A stretch of 64,000 nucleotides of DNA from NCBI RefSeq assembly GCF_003991355.1, contig NZ_RCSU01000006.1:62001-126000 (forward strand), given 5' to 3'. Both the position numbers and the translations under genes were made by a program. The stretch comes from Pseudoflavitalea rhizosphaerae. GTDB lineage: Bacteria; Bacteroidota; Bacteroidia; Chitinophagales; Chitinophagaceae. This document shows positions 43,260 to 51,684 of the stretch, piece after piece (the first letter of the stretch is position 1; every line of letters begins with the position of its first letter). The notes under the pieces are model-generated. The model did no database searches and was not told where the DNA came from. It was given only the letters and a program-made list of their open reading frames with translations.

Positions 43260-44180
43260 ATGCATTTTGGAAAAGTACCTGAAAATGAGGTGAATAGCAT
43301 TGATTTCAGCCTTCCTGCCGATCCGCCGGGCAATGCGCTTGTGCTGCCTGGTAAGCCGGCGCCAAAGCCATTACTCTATGTGGGATGCGCCACCCGCGGC
43401 CCTAAACAATGGATCAATAAGATCTACCCGAAGGGAACAAAAGAGGCAGATTTCCTGGATGAATACGTGAAGCATTTCAATTGTATCGAATTCAATGCAA
43501 CGCATTATCAGATCTACGGAGAGGAAACCATTGCCAAATGGGCGGCGAAAGCTGAAGGCCGGGATTTCATGTTCTGCCCGAAAGTACCTCAACTGATCAG
43601 TCATTACAGCGGCTTCAATAATGTGGAAGAGCCTACCGATTCTTTTCTCCGCGGCATCATGGCTTTTGGTGATCACCTGGGGCCCATCTTTCTGCAATTG
43701 AGTGAAAAGCATTCTCCTGCCAATCAGCAAAAATTATTCAGTTATTTAAAGTCTTTGCCAACCGATCTTACTTTCTTCCTGGAACTGCGTCATCCGGATT
43801 GGCTCACCGGCGCGCCTAAAAAATATCTCTTCGATACCTTGCGTGACATGAAGATCGGAGCAGTGATCACAGACACATCCGGCAGAAGGGACTGTGCGCA
43901 TATGGAGCTGACCTTGCCGAAAACATTCATACGATATGTAGGGCATGGTATGGGGCCGACAGACCCGGTTCGGTTAGACAGATGGGCCGGCAGGCTGAAA
44001 CGATGGCTGGATAAGGGTTTGGAAGAGATCTGGTTTTTCATGCACACGCCAGAAGAGATCATGGCGCCGGAGATGGTGGATTATTTTGCCGGAAGGATGG
44101 AGGCTGTAAGCAGACTTCATATTCCGAAGCCACAATTCATACAGCCTGCTCCCGGCAGTACCCAGATAAGTATGTTTTGA
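43260..44180 (+). CDS. DUF72 (YecE-like) TIM-barrel protein
   Basis: About 306 aa. Hallmarks: LLYVGCATRGPKQW (start of barrel), FNCIEFNATHYQ, FMFCPKVPQLISH, FLELRHPDWL and IWFFMHTPEE. DUF72 is widespread with no firm biochemical role; some members lie beside DNA-repair genes. Here it is convergent with umuC (8-bp gap), consistent with a repair-linked island but not proof. Confidence 0.88.
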   Translation: MHFGKVPENEVNSIDFSLPADPPGNALVLPGKPAPKPLLYVGCATRGPKQWINKIYPKGTKEADFLDEYVKHFNCIEFNATHYQIYGEETIAKWAAKAEGRDFMFCPKVPQLISHYSGFNNVEEPTDSFLRGIMAFGDHLGPIFLQLSEKHSPANQQKLFSYLKSLPTDLTFFLELRHPDWLTGAPKKYLFDTLRDMKIGAVITDTSGRRDCAHMELTLPKTFIRYVGHGMGPTDPVRLDRWAGRLKRWLDKGLEEIWFFMHTPEEIMAPEMVDYFAGRMEAVSRLHIPKPQFIQPAPGSTQISMF

Positions 44181-44188
44181 CGATGCTA

Positions 44189-45517
44189 CTATTTCACTTC
44201 ATATAACTCTTCCCAACGGGTTGTGTGGCGCTTGCTTCTCAACTCCTGCCGCATCTTCCAGTTACGCGTGGTGCCGGTAACGGCAAACTTCAATACATCA
44301 TCGCGCATGCTGAAGTTCACATTGTCTATCACATCCATCAGGTAACGGTATTCATTACCCGAAGGAGGGGAGAAGAGGTTGCCCTGGATGGAATCATCCG
44401 GCACGATATTGCTGAGCATCACGCCTGCTTTCTTGTACCACTTTCCTTTTCTGAACAATTGTTCTGCCTGTTGTACGGCTGCTTTGATCAGCTCCTGCGT
44501 AACAGCGGTGGCGGAAGGAAGTGTGATATGCGAATGCAGGGTGGCGCCTCGTTTGAAATTGGTCAAATGGTTTTCTTCGCGGGTCACGAGAAAAATGCCG
44601 ATGGTTTTGGCGGCGCCATGTTGCCTGCGTAATTTCTCTGCGGCCCGCGAAGTATAAGTGGCGATGGCTTCCCGCACATCATTCAGTTCCGTTACGGGTT
44701 GTCCAAACATACGGGTAGTAGCGATCATTTTCTTGCTGGTCAGGGGCGCTGCCATCTCTTTCCCGGGGATGCCATTGAGTTCGCGGATCAGTCGAACGCC
44801 ATTCACACCACCCAGGTGCCGGTGAGCCCATTCTTCGGGCATATTGCTCAGGTCCCAGGCACTGATAATCCCCTGGTTGATGAGTTTTTCCGCGTAGGCC
44901 CACCCTACGCCCCAGATATTCTCCACCCTGGTAGACTGCAGCATCCTGAGCTGCTCCTCCCTGGTGGCAGTTACGGTTACACATTGCGAAGCCTGCTTGT
45001 CTTTCTTCGCTATATAATTGGCCAGTTTGGCCAGCGTTTTTGTTGGCGCTACCCCTATCGAAACGGATATTCCTGTCCATTGTTCTACTGTTTTACGTAT
45101 GTGCATTGCTGTTTGTTCCAGTTGATCATATGGTACATGACTGAGGTCAATGAATGCCTCATCCACCGAGTATACTTCCACAGAGGGAACCAGCATGCGC
45201 AATGTTTCCATCACGCGCCAGCTCAGGTCGCCATACAGGTTGTAATTGGAAGAGAAAGCTGTGATCCCGAACTGACGGATCAATGGCCTTGCTTCAAAAT
45301 ACGGGCCTGCCATTTTCACCCCGAACTTTTTGGCTTCATCACTTCGCGAAACAATACAGCCATCATTGTTGCTGAGTACTACTACCGGTTTGTTCCGGAG
45401 GTCCGGCCGGAACAATCTTTCGCAGGAACAATAAAAACTGTTGCAGTCCACGATCGCTTTCATTCCGTAGGAACCCGGAATGGCGGTGAAAAGATCAGGT
45501 GCTGCTGCTGTTTTCAT
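44189..45517 (-). CDS. umuC: Y-family DNA polymerase, UmuC type
   Basis: 442 aa. Catalytic residues: the Asp in IVDCNSFYCSCERLF and the SVDEAFID motif. Also SNNDGCIVSRSDEAK (finger) and helix-hairpin-helix plus little-finger regions after residue ~190. Performs translesion synthesis as the polymerase V core with UmuD. An internal ATG at 45463 (MKAIVDCNSFYCS) matches family N-termini and may be the true start. A 134-bp gap separates it from the umuD-like gene, unlike the overlapping E. coli pair. Confidence 0.93.
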   Translation of the reverse strand: MKTAAAPDLFTAIPGSYGMKAIVDCNSFYCSCERLFRPDLRNKPVVVLSNNDGCIVSRSDEAKKFGVKMAGPYFEARPLIRQFGITAFSSNYNLYGDLSWRVMETLRMLVPSVEVYSVDEAFIDLSHVPYDQLEQTAMHIRKTVEQWTGISVSIGVAPTKTLAKLANYIAKKDKQASQCVTVTATREEQLRMLQSTRVENIWGVGWAYAEKLINQGIISAWDLSNMPEEWAHRHLGGVNGVRLIRELNGIPGKEMAAPLTSKKMIATTRMFGQPVTELNDVREAIATYTSRAAEKLRRQHGAAKTIGIFLVTREENHLTNFKRGATLHSHITLPSATAVTQELIKAAVQQAEQLFRKGKWYKKAGVMLSNIVPDDSIQGNLFSPPSGNEYRYLMDVIDNVNFSMRDDVLKFAVTGTTRNWKMRQELRSKRHTTRWEELYEVK

Positions 45518-45638
45518 GCTTCAATGATTGCTGATGATGAAAGGGAGAGATAATGAGCAACTCATGGAACGGTAAGAGCTGCTCACTTCTCTCATAGGAG
45601 GCTTAATGGTAATGGCTGCTCGTTGGCAGTATCTTTAA

Positions 45639-45653
45639 AAAGGCGATGCCTTT
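45639..45653 (-). terminator. Small hairpin with T-run between umuD-like and umuC
   Basis: On the minus strand AAAGGC-ATC-GCCTTT is followed by further Ts, right at the umuD-like stop. A 6-bp stem is weak, so it may only reduce read-through into umuC. Confidence 0.4.
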
Positions 45654-46086
45654 ATAATTGGTGGATCACATAAGTGACAACGCCCCAGATCTCGAGTGTA
45701 TCACAGGAGGGATCGATCTCCGTGCTGGCGAACTGCCTGTTCTCCGGCAGCAGCCGCACTTTGTTGAATGTTCGTTCCAGTCTGCGGATCAGCATCTCGC
45801 CGTTCAGTACTGCAATCACAACTTTCCCGCTCTGCGCCTTGAGGCTTTTGTCCACGATCACCACATCACCATCATGGATCCCTGCACCGGTCATGGCATC
45901 GCCTCTCATACGCAAAAAGAAGGTAGCGGGTTTGTTGTGAATGAGCTGTTCATTCAGATCGATCCCGCGCTCCATATAATCATCCGCGGCCGCTCCGAAG
46001 CCTGTGGCATCGGCAGTCTTCACATTCCATTGATTGTAATCTTTGGAACCTTTATAAGCGGCATCGTAAAAAATTTCGTCCTGCAT
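45652..46086 (-). CDS. umuD: UmuD-like S24 protein lacking the catalytic Ser-Lys dyad
   Basis: 144 aa, same length class as E. coli UmuD (139) and colinear with it (DYMERGIDLN, GDVVIVDKSL, IWGVVTYV). The nucleophile motif GDSM reads GDAM: Ala64, codon GCC, plus-strand GGC at 45895-45897. The general-base Lys of GEFTVKKL is Arg101 (GEMLIRRL). The N-terminal Cys-Gly cleavage site is also absent. Self-cleavage to UmuD' should be impossible unless other residues substitute. It may act as a permanently full-length polymerase cofactor. Divergent from the 2H gene across a palindromic intergenic region. Confidence 0.85.
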   Translation of the reverse strand: MQDEIFYDAAYKGSKDYNQWNVKTADATGFGAAADDYMERGIDLNEQLIHNKPATFFLRMRGDAMTGAGIHDGDVVIVDKSLKAQSGKVVIAVLNGEMLIRRLERTFNKVRLLPENRQFASTEIDPSCDTLEIWGVVTYVIHQL

Positions 46087-46091
46087 ATAAT

Positions 46092-46133
46092 TAAATTTGG
46101 CTGTGCTAAATTATTTAGTAAATTTATGCTAAA
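46092..46133. promoter_or_regulatory. Divergent promoter/operator between umuD-like and 2H genes
   Basis: A plus-strand -7 match TAAATTTG (46092-46099) is followed by overlapping palindromes: CTAAAT-T-ATTTAG (46106-46118) and TTTAG-10nt-CTAAA (46114-46133). Their position in a 72-bp divergent spacer suggests one dimeric regulator controlling both directions, by analogy with SOS-type operators. The regulator is unknown. Confidence 0.55.
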
Positions 46134-46158
46134 TATATGATCAGACAAAAGAAATTTT

Positions 46159-46782
46159 ATGCACACAGGAGCGGTCAATCATAGTGGGGGCAAGGGTTGG
46201 ATGGCAGAAGGGTTACAGGAATACAGCCTTGTGATCCAGGCAGATAATGTAGTTCGTCAGCAGGTTTGGCTGGAGCAGCAGGACCTGGTTTTGAAGTATG
46301 GACTGAAGGGGCAGGCGCGTTCAGGGCACCAGATCACCATCGCTAAATTCGCCGTGAGGGATGGAATGGAAGAAACCCTGATGCGTTGGATACAAAGGAT
46401 CTGCAGCAACCACCGCAGCTTTGTGATCACACTTAATAATTACAGTGGCCATCCGCCGCATACCATTTACCTGCGCATACAGGACCAATGGCCAATCCGG
46501 CAACTGATCAGGCAGCTTCGTCCGGTGGAAGATTATATTCGTTCCTCTGCCTGTCCGCCGCCCATCATGATGTTGCGCCCTTACCTGGACATTGCGGGGC
46601 ATTTGCCGCAGTCCGTATACGAGAAGGCCATGCCAGATTTTTCAAGAAGATCTTTTCATCATTCATTCCTCGCCAATGATCTCCTGCTGGTGAAAAGCTC
46701 TCCTTATGAAGCAAACAACAAAACAGTGAATGTATTCCGGTTCCTGCCGGGTACTTACGAACTATATCAGGAATTGTCCTGA
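46159..46782 (+). CDS. Degenerate 2H-phosphoesterase-like (2'-5' RNA ligase superfamily) protein, first paralogue
   Basis: 207 aa. The two HxT motifs of LigT/2H enzymes are recognisable by position but altered. The first, before IAKF, reads QIT (58-60), and the second reads IMM (136-138). The surrounding pattern (NNYSGHPPHTIYLRI) matches the second protein downstream. Probably non-catalytic, perhaps nucleotide- or RNA-binding (inference). It is the first gene of a divergent operon facing umuD. Confidence 0.7.
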   Translation: MHTGAVNHSGGKGWMAEGLQEYSLVIQADNVVRQQVWLEQQDLVLKYGLKGQARSGHQITIAKFAVRDGMEETLMRWIQRICSNHRSFVITLNNYSGHPPHTIYLRIQDQWPIRQLIRQLRPVEDYIRSSACPPPIMMLRPYLDIAGHLPQSVYEKAMPDFSRRSFHHSFLANDLLLVKSSPYEANNKTVNVFRFLPGTYELYQELS

Positions 46783-46819
46783 GCCTTATCCTTATTTCTA
46801 TCTTTTTAAAATCGTGCAA

Positions 46820-47455
46820 ATGAAACAGCTTGTTGACACCTTACCTGATTATGGAGCGCTTTACAAAAGCGGATTGCGCACCAATGAATATCAACTGGTG
46901 CTTTCGCCTCATGAAGAGCTGCGTAACAAGATCCTTGCAGTGAAGAAGGCCTTTCATGAGACTTACCCTGGCGGATATACGAATTTCGTTCGTCCTCATA
47001 TCCTGCTTGCGAAGTTCACACAGTTGGAGATGATGGAAGAAAAGATCCTGCACCGCCTGCGCATTGCAGGCAATGGCTATCATCCGTTCCGGGTGGAGCT
47101 GAAGAATTATGGTGCATTCCCCACCCATTCCATTTATGTAAATGTGGTAACCAGGCAGCCTGTTCAGGGGCTGGTGAAAGAGATCAGGCAATTGCAGAGA
47201 CTGATGAAATATGATAAGGACCGTAAACCTCATTTTATCGATGAGCCTTTCATCACCATCGCCAGCAGACTGCAGCCCTGGCAATACGAACAGGGGTGGT
47301 TGGAATATTCTCACAGGCAGTTCACAGGCCGCTTCCTGGCAGATGGCATGTTATTATTGAAAAGAAGAACGGGCGACCGCGCCTGGCAGATCGCTGAGCG
47401 CTTCGAGTTCAAGAACCTTCCTGTGAATACCAGGCAGGGTGAGCTTTTCGCCTGA
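46820..47455 (+). CDS. Degenerate 2H-phosphoesterase-like protein, second paralogue
   Basis: 211 aa from the ATG at 46820; an upstream in-frame start would overlap the previous gene. First motif RPHILLAKF keeps His60 but has Leu for Thr. The second, PFITIASRL (143-151), keeps Thr146 but has Phe144 in place of His. NYGAFPTHSIYVNV aligns with the first paralogue, so the pair arose by duplication. Together neither protein retains both catalytic histidines. Followed after 20 bp by the radical SAM gene. Confidence 0.75.
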   Translation: MKQLVDTLPDYGALYKSGLRTNEYQLVLSPHEELRNKILAVKKAFHETYPGGYTNFVRPHILLAKFTQLEMMEEKILHRLRIAGNGYHPFRVELKNYGAFPTHSIYVNVVTRQPVQGLVKEIRQLQRLMKYDKDRKPHFIDEPFITIASRLQPWQYEQGWLEYSHRQFTGRFLADGMLLLKRRTGDRAWQIAERFEFKNLPVNTRQGELFA

Positions 47456-47475
47456 GTGAAGAAAGGAAACGAATC

Positions 47476-48552
47476 ATGGAAAACCACGAAGAACAGAAAC
47501 CCGATACCTATCTCAAGGGGCGCGGTGCGCAGATCAACACGCGTAACCGTTTTTTGAAAAATGAAAGGGTGAAGGAACATATCGAGGGAATCGATGAATG
47601 GATCGAATCCGATGTAGCAACGCGTTACCTCGAAGACAAAGCCAAAGGGGTGGTTAATAGAGTAGATAGCCCTGACGTTGGCATGTGGTACAGCATTAAC
47701 CCCTACCAGGGATGTGAGCATGGCTGCATCTACTGCTATGCACGCAACTCCTTTGAATACTGGGGATACAGTGCCGGTGTGGATTTCGAGAGGAATATCA
47801 TGGTGAAGAAGAATGCACCCGAGCTGTTCCGGAAATTCCTCATGAATCCGCGCTGGCAATGTGTTCCGGTATCCCTCAGTGGCAATACCGATTGTTACCA
47901 ACCAGCAGAGAAAAAATATCGATTGACCCGGCGCATCCTGGAAATATGCCTTGAGTTTAATCAGCCGGTGGGCATCATTACCAAGAATGCCGGCATCCTC
48001 CGTGATAAGGATGTGCTGCAGCAGCTCGCTGCCAGGAACCTTGTGTCAGCACTGGTTTCAGTGACCACGTTTGATGAGGAACTGCGGCGAAAGATGGAAC
48101 CCAGGACCACCACAGCGCGGCAGCGGATGCGGGTGATCCGGGAACTGACGGATACCGGTGTGCGCATGGGCGTTATGTTAGGCCCCATGATCCCGGGACT
48201 GAACGATCAGGAAATGCATAATATCCTGAAAGCAGCATCGGAGGAAGGGGCCGTTTTTGCTGCCTACACTTTCGTGCGACTCAATGGCGCCGTGAAATTA
48301 TTGTTTCACGACTGGCTCTATAAAAACTATCCCGACCGCGCCGATAAAGTTTGGCATTTCATCGAGCAGGGTCATAACGGGCAGGTGAACGATAGCAGGT
48401 TTGGTACGCGCATGCGCGGAGAAGGCCCCCTGGCCGAACTGATCAACCGTCAGTTCAAGACCTGGTGCAAACGTTTTGGATTAAACGAAGAGAAATGGGA
48501 ACTGGATTGCTCACAGTTCCGTCGCCCGGGCGAACAAATGAAGTTGTTTTAA
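47476..48552 (+). CDS. PA0069-family radical SAM protein
   Basis: 358 aa. The 4Fe-4S ligand motif is CEHGCIYCY (CxxxCxxC) near residue 78. The barrel continues with SGNTDCYQPAEKKYRLTR, IITKNAGILRD and MLGPMIPGLND. The family is related to spore-photoproduct-lyase-like radical SAM enzymes; its own substrate is not established. Third gene of the operon divergent from umuD, which hints at a DNA or RNA damage role. Confidence 0.88.
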   Translation: MENHEEQKPDTYLKGRGAQINTRNRFLKNERVKEHIEGIDEWIESDVATRYLEDKAKGVVNRVDSPDVGMWYSINPYQGCEHGCIYCYARNSFEYWGYSAGVDFERNIMVKKNAPELFRKFLMNPRWQCVPVSLSGNTDCYQPAEKKYRLTRRILEICLEFNQPVGIITKNAGILRDKDVLQQLAARNLVSALVSVTTFDEELRRKMEPRTTTARQRMRVIRELTDTGVRMGVMLGPMIPGLNDQEMHNILKAASEEGAVFAAYTFVRLNGAVKLLFHDWLYKNYPDRADKVWHFIEQGHNGQVNDSRFGTRMRGEGPLAELINRQFKTWCKRFGLNEEKWELDCSQFRRPGEQMKLF

Positions 48553-48569
48553 GGGAAAGGAACTCCTGA

Positions 48570-48836
48570 CTATGCTTTGAATTTCCTTTTCAGAATAGAA
48601 GATATCTTCTCACGGATTACCATCACCTCGCGGCAGATGAATGCAATCTCCTTTGCATTCTCCAGCAGGTTCAACTGCTGCAGGCTTTTTTCCAGCACCT
48701 GCGCTTTTTCCCGGTGATACAGTTCAATCGCTTCCAATGAATCACCCAGTATCGGTGATACAATGACCGGCTTCTTTCCGGCCGGCAGGGCGGATGAAAG
48801 CTTTCCGCTACCCGGAACCGGTGGATGGTGGCGCAT
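48570..48836 (-). CDS. Small helical hypothetical protein
   Basis: 88 aa. Pro-rich start, then amphipathic helices (IELYHREKAQVLEKSLQQL, FICREVMVIREKISSIL) ending in basic residues. No known domain. An overlapping frame (48671-48877) is less protein-like. It is convergent with the radical SAM gene. Confidence 0.5.
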   Translation of the reverse strand: MRHHPPVPGSGKLSSALPAGKKPVIVSPILGDSLEAIELYHREKAQVLEKSLQQLNLLENAKEIAFICREVMVIREKISSILKRKFKA

Positions 48837-49025
48837 AACAGGCTGTTTAATGATTTCGGTGATAAGTTACCTCCCAAATTTCCTATAATCCTGTATGCGG
48901 AACAACCGTTAAAATACCCTTTATTGGGCGTAGAGCGTGAAATCAGATTCCGTAGATATACTTATTGGGAAAAAATCTTTTACAAATATCTTTAAGCCAC
49001 TATTTAACCAATAAACACGTTTTCT

Positions 49026-49538
49026 ATGGCAACCAACCCGAAAAAAGCCAGCGTAATGTCGTTGATCGGTATTTTCTCCATAATGCTCCTTCTTCACTCC
49101 TGCACAGGAGGCTCCAAAGAAGACGGCGTATGGATACCTAATCCGAAAGACTCTTCCGACCTGGGCAAACGAAACCACTTTATTCCTGAAGCTGAGATCA
49201 AGGAATTCCGCGCAGATTTCGCCATCGACCGCGATACCCTGAAGCGCCTTATGCCCAACCTCTTTATTCCCAATAGTGAAGCCTTCAATAAAAAGATACT
49301 GCTGGAAATTCTGAAAGACCCCAAATGTGTTGGCATCCGCATCTATTATGGTGCTGCCAAAGATAAGAGTGGTGCAAGAGATGAATTCCGCCTGATCATC
49401 GTGGGTGTTGATGCAAAAGGACAGGACCTGTATATCGACAATGGCTCGGCAGTAGCTACTCAAACAACTCCGAGGAGAGGGGGTGCTGAATACGGCCAAT
49501 GCGATCCGCCCTGTTTTGCACCGTATCCCGGTGAATAG
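49026..49538 (+). CDS. Hypothetical lipoprotein
   Basis: 170 aa with a signal peptide and lipobox (IFSIMLLLHSC). The mature domain has no family I recognise. A Cys pair (CDPPC) and a Pro-rich end close the protein. It is encoded just ahead of a membrane protein and a two-component pair, and could be part of the same sensing system. Confidence 0.7.
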   Translation: MATNPKKASVMSLIGIFSIMLLLHSCTGGSKEDGVWIPNPKDSSDLGKRNHFIPEAEIKEFRADFAIDRDTLKRLMPNLFIPNSEAFNKKILLEILKDPKCVGIRIYYGAAKDKSGARDEFRLIIVGVDAKGQDLYIDNGSAVATQTTPRRGGAEYGQCDPPCFAPYPGE

Positions 49539-49590
49539 TTGAGCAGCTCCCCGGCCGCAAACCAAATCATAATCCTCTCCACCTTAACTG

Positions 49591-50253
49591 ATGAATGATA
49601 CAGTACGTTTTGTATTGAGCCTGAGTATTGTGTTTGCTGTATTGATCGGGATAGTAAGATTCCGTAAAATCGATAAGTCTTACTATCCCTTTCTTTATCG
49701 CATCTTCCTTGTATTGATCATCGAGGTCACTGCAAGGCTCTTCTTTTTATCGACCGAGCCCCGGTATTTCACTGTTGTGATCAATACTTTTTCCATTCTT
49801 GATTATGTTCTCTTCACCTGGTTGTTCCATAACTGGAGGCTCTTCAATGGCAACCGGACCGTTTTCATTTCGTTTCTCGCTGCAGGCTTTGCCGCCTGGA
49901 TATTCATCACCCTCATCCTCCAGAATATCCTCACACCCAACTTCGCTTTCAGGGTACTGTATTCGGCTATCCTGATCGCTTTCAGCGTGAATACTTTCAA
50001 TAAGGCCGTGGTGAACGACAGACGAAATATTTTTCACAATCCCAAGTTCTGGATCTGCCTTGGCATCATTATCTTTTATACTTTTTTCATACTGGTTTGC
50101 ATGGTAAACCTCAACGTGTTCAGGTCTGCCACCAAACTGTTCAGGCAAAATCTTCAGATCATCAATGTGTGTTCAAATATTTTGGTTAACTTCTTGTATG
50201 CTGTAGCGATCGTATGGATACCCCGGAAGCAAAACTTTATGAAGCCCTTTTGA
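49591..50253 (+). CDS. Multi-TM membrane protein upstream of a histidine kinase
   Basis: 220 aa with six or seven predicted TM helices and short loops. No catalytic motif. The 3' end overlaps the kinase gene by 40 bp, indicating translational coupling. The kinase itself has only one TM helix and no sensor domain, so this protein may be its sensory partner (inference). Confidence 0.75.
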   Translation: MNDTVRFVLSLSIVFAVLIGIVRFRKIDKSYYPFLYRIFLVLIIEVTARLFFLSTEPRYFTVVINTFSILDYVLFTWLFHNWRLFNGNRTVFISFLAAGFAAWIFITLILQNILTPNFAFRVLYSAILIAFSVNTFNKAVVNDRRNIFHNPKFWICLGIIIFYTFFILVCMVNLNVFRSATKLFRQNLQIINVCSNILVNFLYAVAIVWIPRKQNFMKPF

Positions 50254-50969
50254 TGGTGGTTGGGGTGGTGGGCTCCGTTCTCATCTACTTTATCATCACT
50301 ATTATTCGCTACCAGCGAAGGAGCCTTCGTTTGCATAAGGAAAAGATCCAGGCCGAGATCGATACACTCGAAAATGAGCGCACTCGCATCGCTTCCGATC
50401 TTCATGATGAACTGGGCCCGTTGCTTTCTGCCGTGAAGCTGCAGATCAACAGCCTGGACGCAGCCAATGACCTGGATGCGCTCACCATCATGAAATCCAG
50501 TACGCATATAGACAGTATCATCACCAAACTGCGCGAGATCTCCAATAACCTTATGCCGAATACGCTTGTGCGTAAAGGACTGCAGAAAGCCATTTCAGAG
50601 TTTGTGGAACAATCCAACCATGCCACACAGACGAGCGGCCTTCAGGTGAAATTCATCTGCGAACAAAACCTCAACCTGAACCAGCAGAAAGAGATCAATA
50701 TCTACCGTATTATACAGGAGATCGTTCACAATACTATCAAGCATGCTCAGGCCAGTTGTCTCATCATCAAAATGGTGATCGAAGAGAACCGCCTCCTCCT
50801 CATGACCGCCGATAATGGAAAAGGATTCGATTATTTTTTGAAAATAAAAGACAATCCGGGACTTGGACTTCGTAACTTGCAGAGCAGGGCAGAAGTGATG
50901 GGAGCTGAACTCAGTTGCCAGTCTGAGCCTGGAAAGGGGACGATGTACACATTCGAAATCCCGCTATGA
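50214..50969 (+). CDS. NarL-type sensor histidine kinase
   Basis: 251 aa. One TM helix (~12-32), a coiled coil, then HisKA_3 with the phosphorylated His64 in RIASDLHDELGPLL. The HATPase domain has HNTIKHA (N box), DNGKGF and GLGLRNL (G boxes). It starts inside the upstream membrane-protein gene and is followed 22 bp later by its response regulator. Confidence 0.92.
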   Translation: MDTPEAKLYEALLMVVGVVGSVLIYFIITIIRYQRRSLRLHKEKIQAEIDTLENERTRIASDLHDELGPLLSAVKLQINSLDAANDLDALTIMKSSTHIDSIITKLREISNNLMPNTLVRKGLQKAISEFVEQSNHATQTSGLQVKFICEQNLNLNQQKEINIYRIIQEIVHNTIKHAQASCLIIKMVIEENRLLLMTADNGKGFDYFLKIKDNPGLGLRNLQSRAEVMGAELSCQSEPGKGTMYTFEIPL

Positions 50970-50991
50970 TCACCACCGAATCCTCTGTTTT

Positions 50992-51666
50992 ATGAGCACA
51001 ATACTTGGCACAATCAAAGTAGTGATCGCGGATGACCATGAAATATTCCGCGATGGCATGCGCATCATGCTGCAAAAGCAGCAGGATATTCAACTGGTAG
51101 GCGAGGCCGGTGATGGCCGCGAACTCATTGACCAGGTAAAGAAACTCCAACCGGATATAGTCATCAGCGATGTGAAGATGCCGCGCATGGACGGAGCAGC
51201 AGCCACCCGTCATCTCGTAGAACATTATCCGCATATCGGCATCATCGCCCTCACGATGTTTGATGAAGAAGATCTCATCATCGATATGCTGGAAGCCGGC
51301 GCCAAAGGTTACCTCCTCAAAAATGCAGATAAGAACGAGATCGTGGATGCCATCAAATCTGTTTACGATCAGCAACCCTATTACTGTCGTCATACCAGCC
51401 ATAAGCTGGCTGAAATGGTGGCCAGGAGCAAATTCAACCCGCACCGCCAGCAGGTGAAACCCGAGTTCAACGACAGAGAGCTGGAGATCATCCGTCATAT
51501 CTGCGACGGTCTCACCAGTAAACAGATCGGAGAACGCATCTTCCTAAGCGTTCGAACCGTGGAAGGATTAAGGATGAAGATCCTGGAAAAAATGGAAGTG
51601 AAGAATACGGCTGGGATCATCATTTATGCCATCAAGAACAATCTTTATACACCAGAAAGGATCTGA
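50992..51666 (+). CDS. NarL/FixJ-family response regulator
   Basis: 224 aa. Receiver domain with acidic pair ADDHE (13-17), phospho-acceptor Asp60 (ISDVKMPRMDG), and the Lys of LLKNADK. The LuxR-type HTH is at ~160-215 (LTSKQIGERIFLSVRTVEGLR). Cognate partner of the preceding kinase. Hairpin element G begins 18 bp after the stop. Confidence 0.94.
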   Translation: MSTILGTIKVVIADDHEIFRDGMRIMLQKQQDIQLVGEAGDGRELIDQVKKLQPDIVISDVKMPRMDGAAATRHLVEHYPHIGIIALTMFDEEDLIIDMLEAGAKGYLLKNADKNEIVDAIKSVYDQQPYYCRHTSHKLAEMVARSKFNPHRQQVKPEFNDRELEIIRHICDGLTSKQIGERIFLSVRTVEGLRMKILEKMEVKNTAGIIIYAIKNNLYTPERI

Positions 51667-51684
51667 AAATAATCTCGGTGTGCC

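Noticed and set aside
48921-49565. 214-codon minus-strand frame over the lipoprotein gene
   Set aside because: Antisense to a plus-strand ORF with a clear lipobox, and its own N-terminus has no coherent features.
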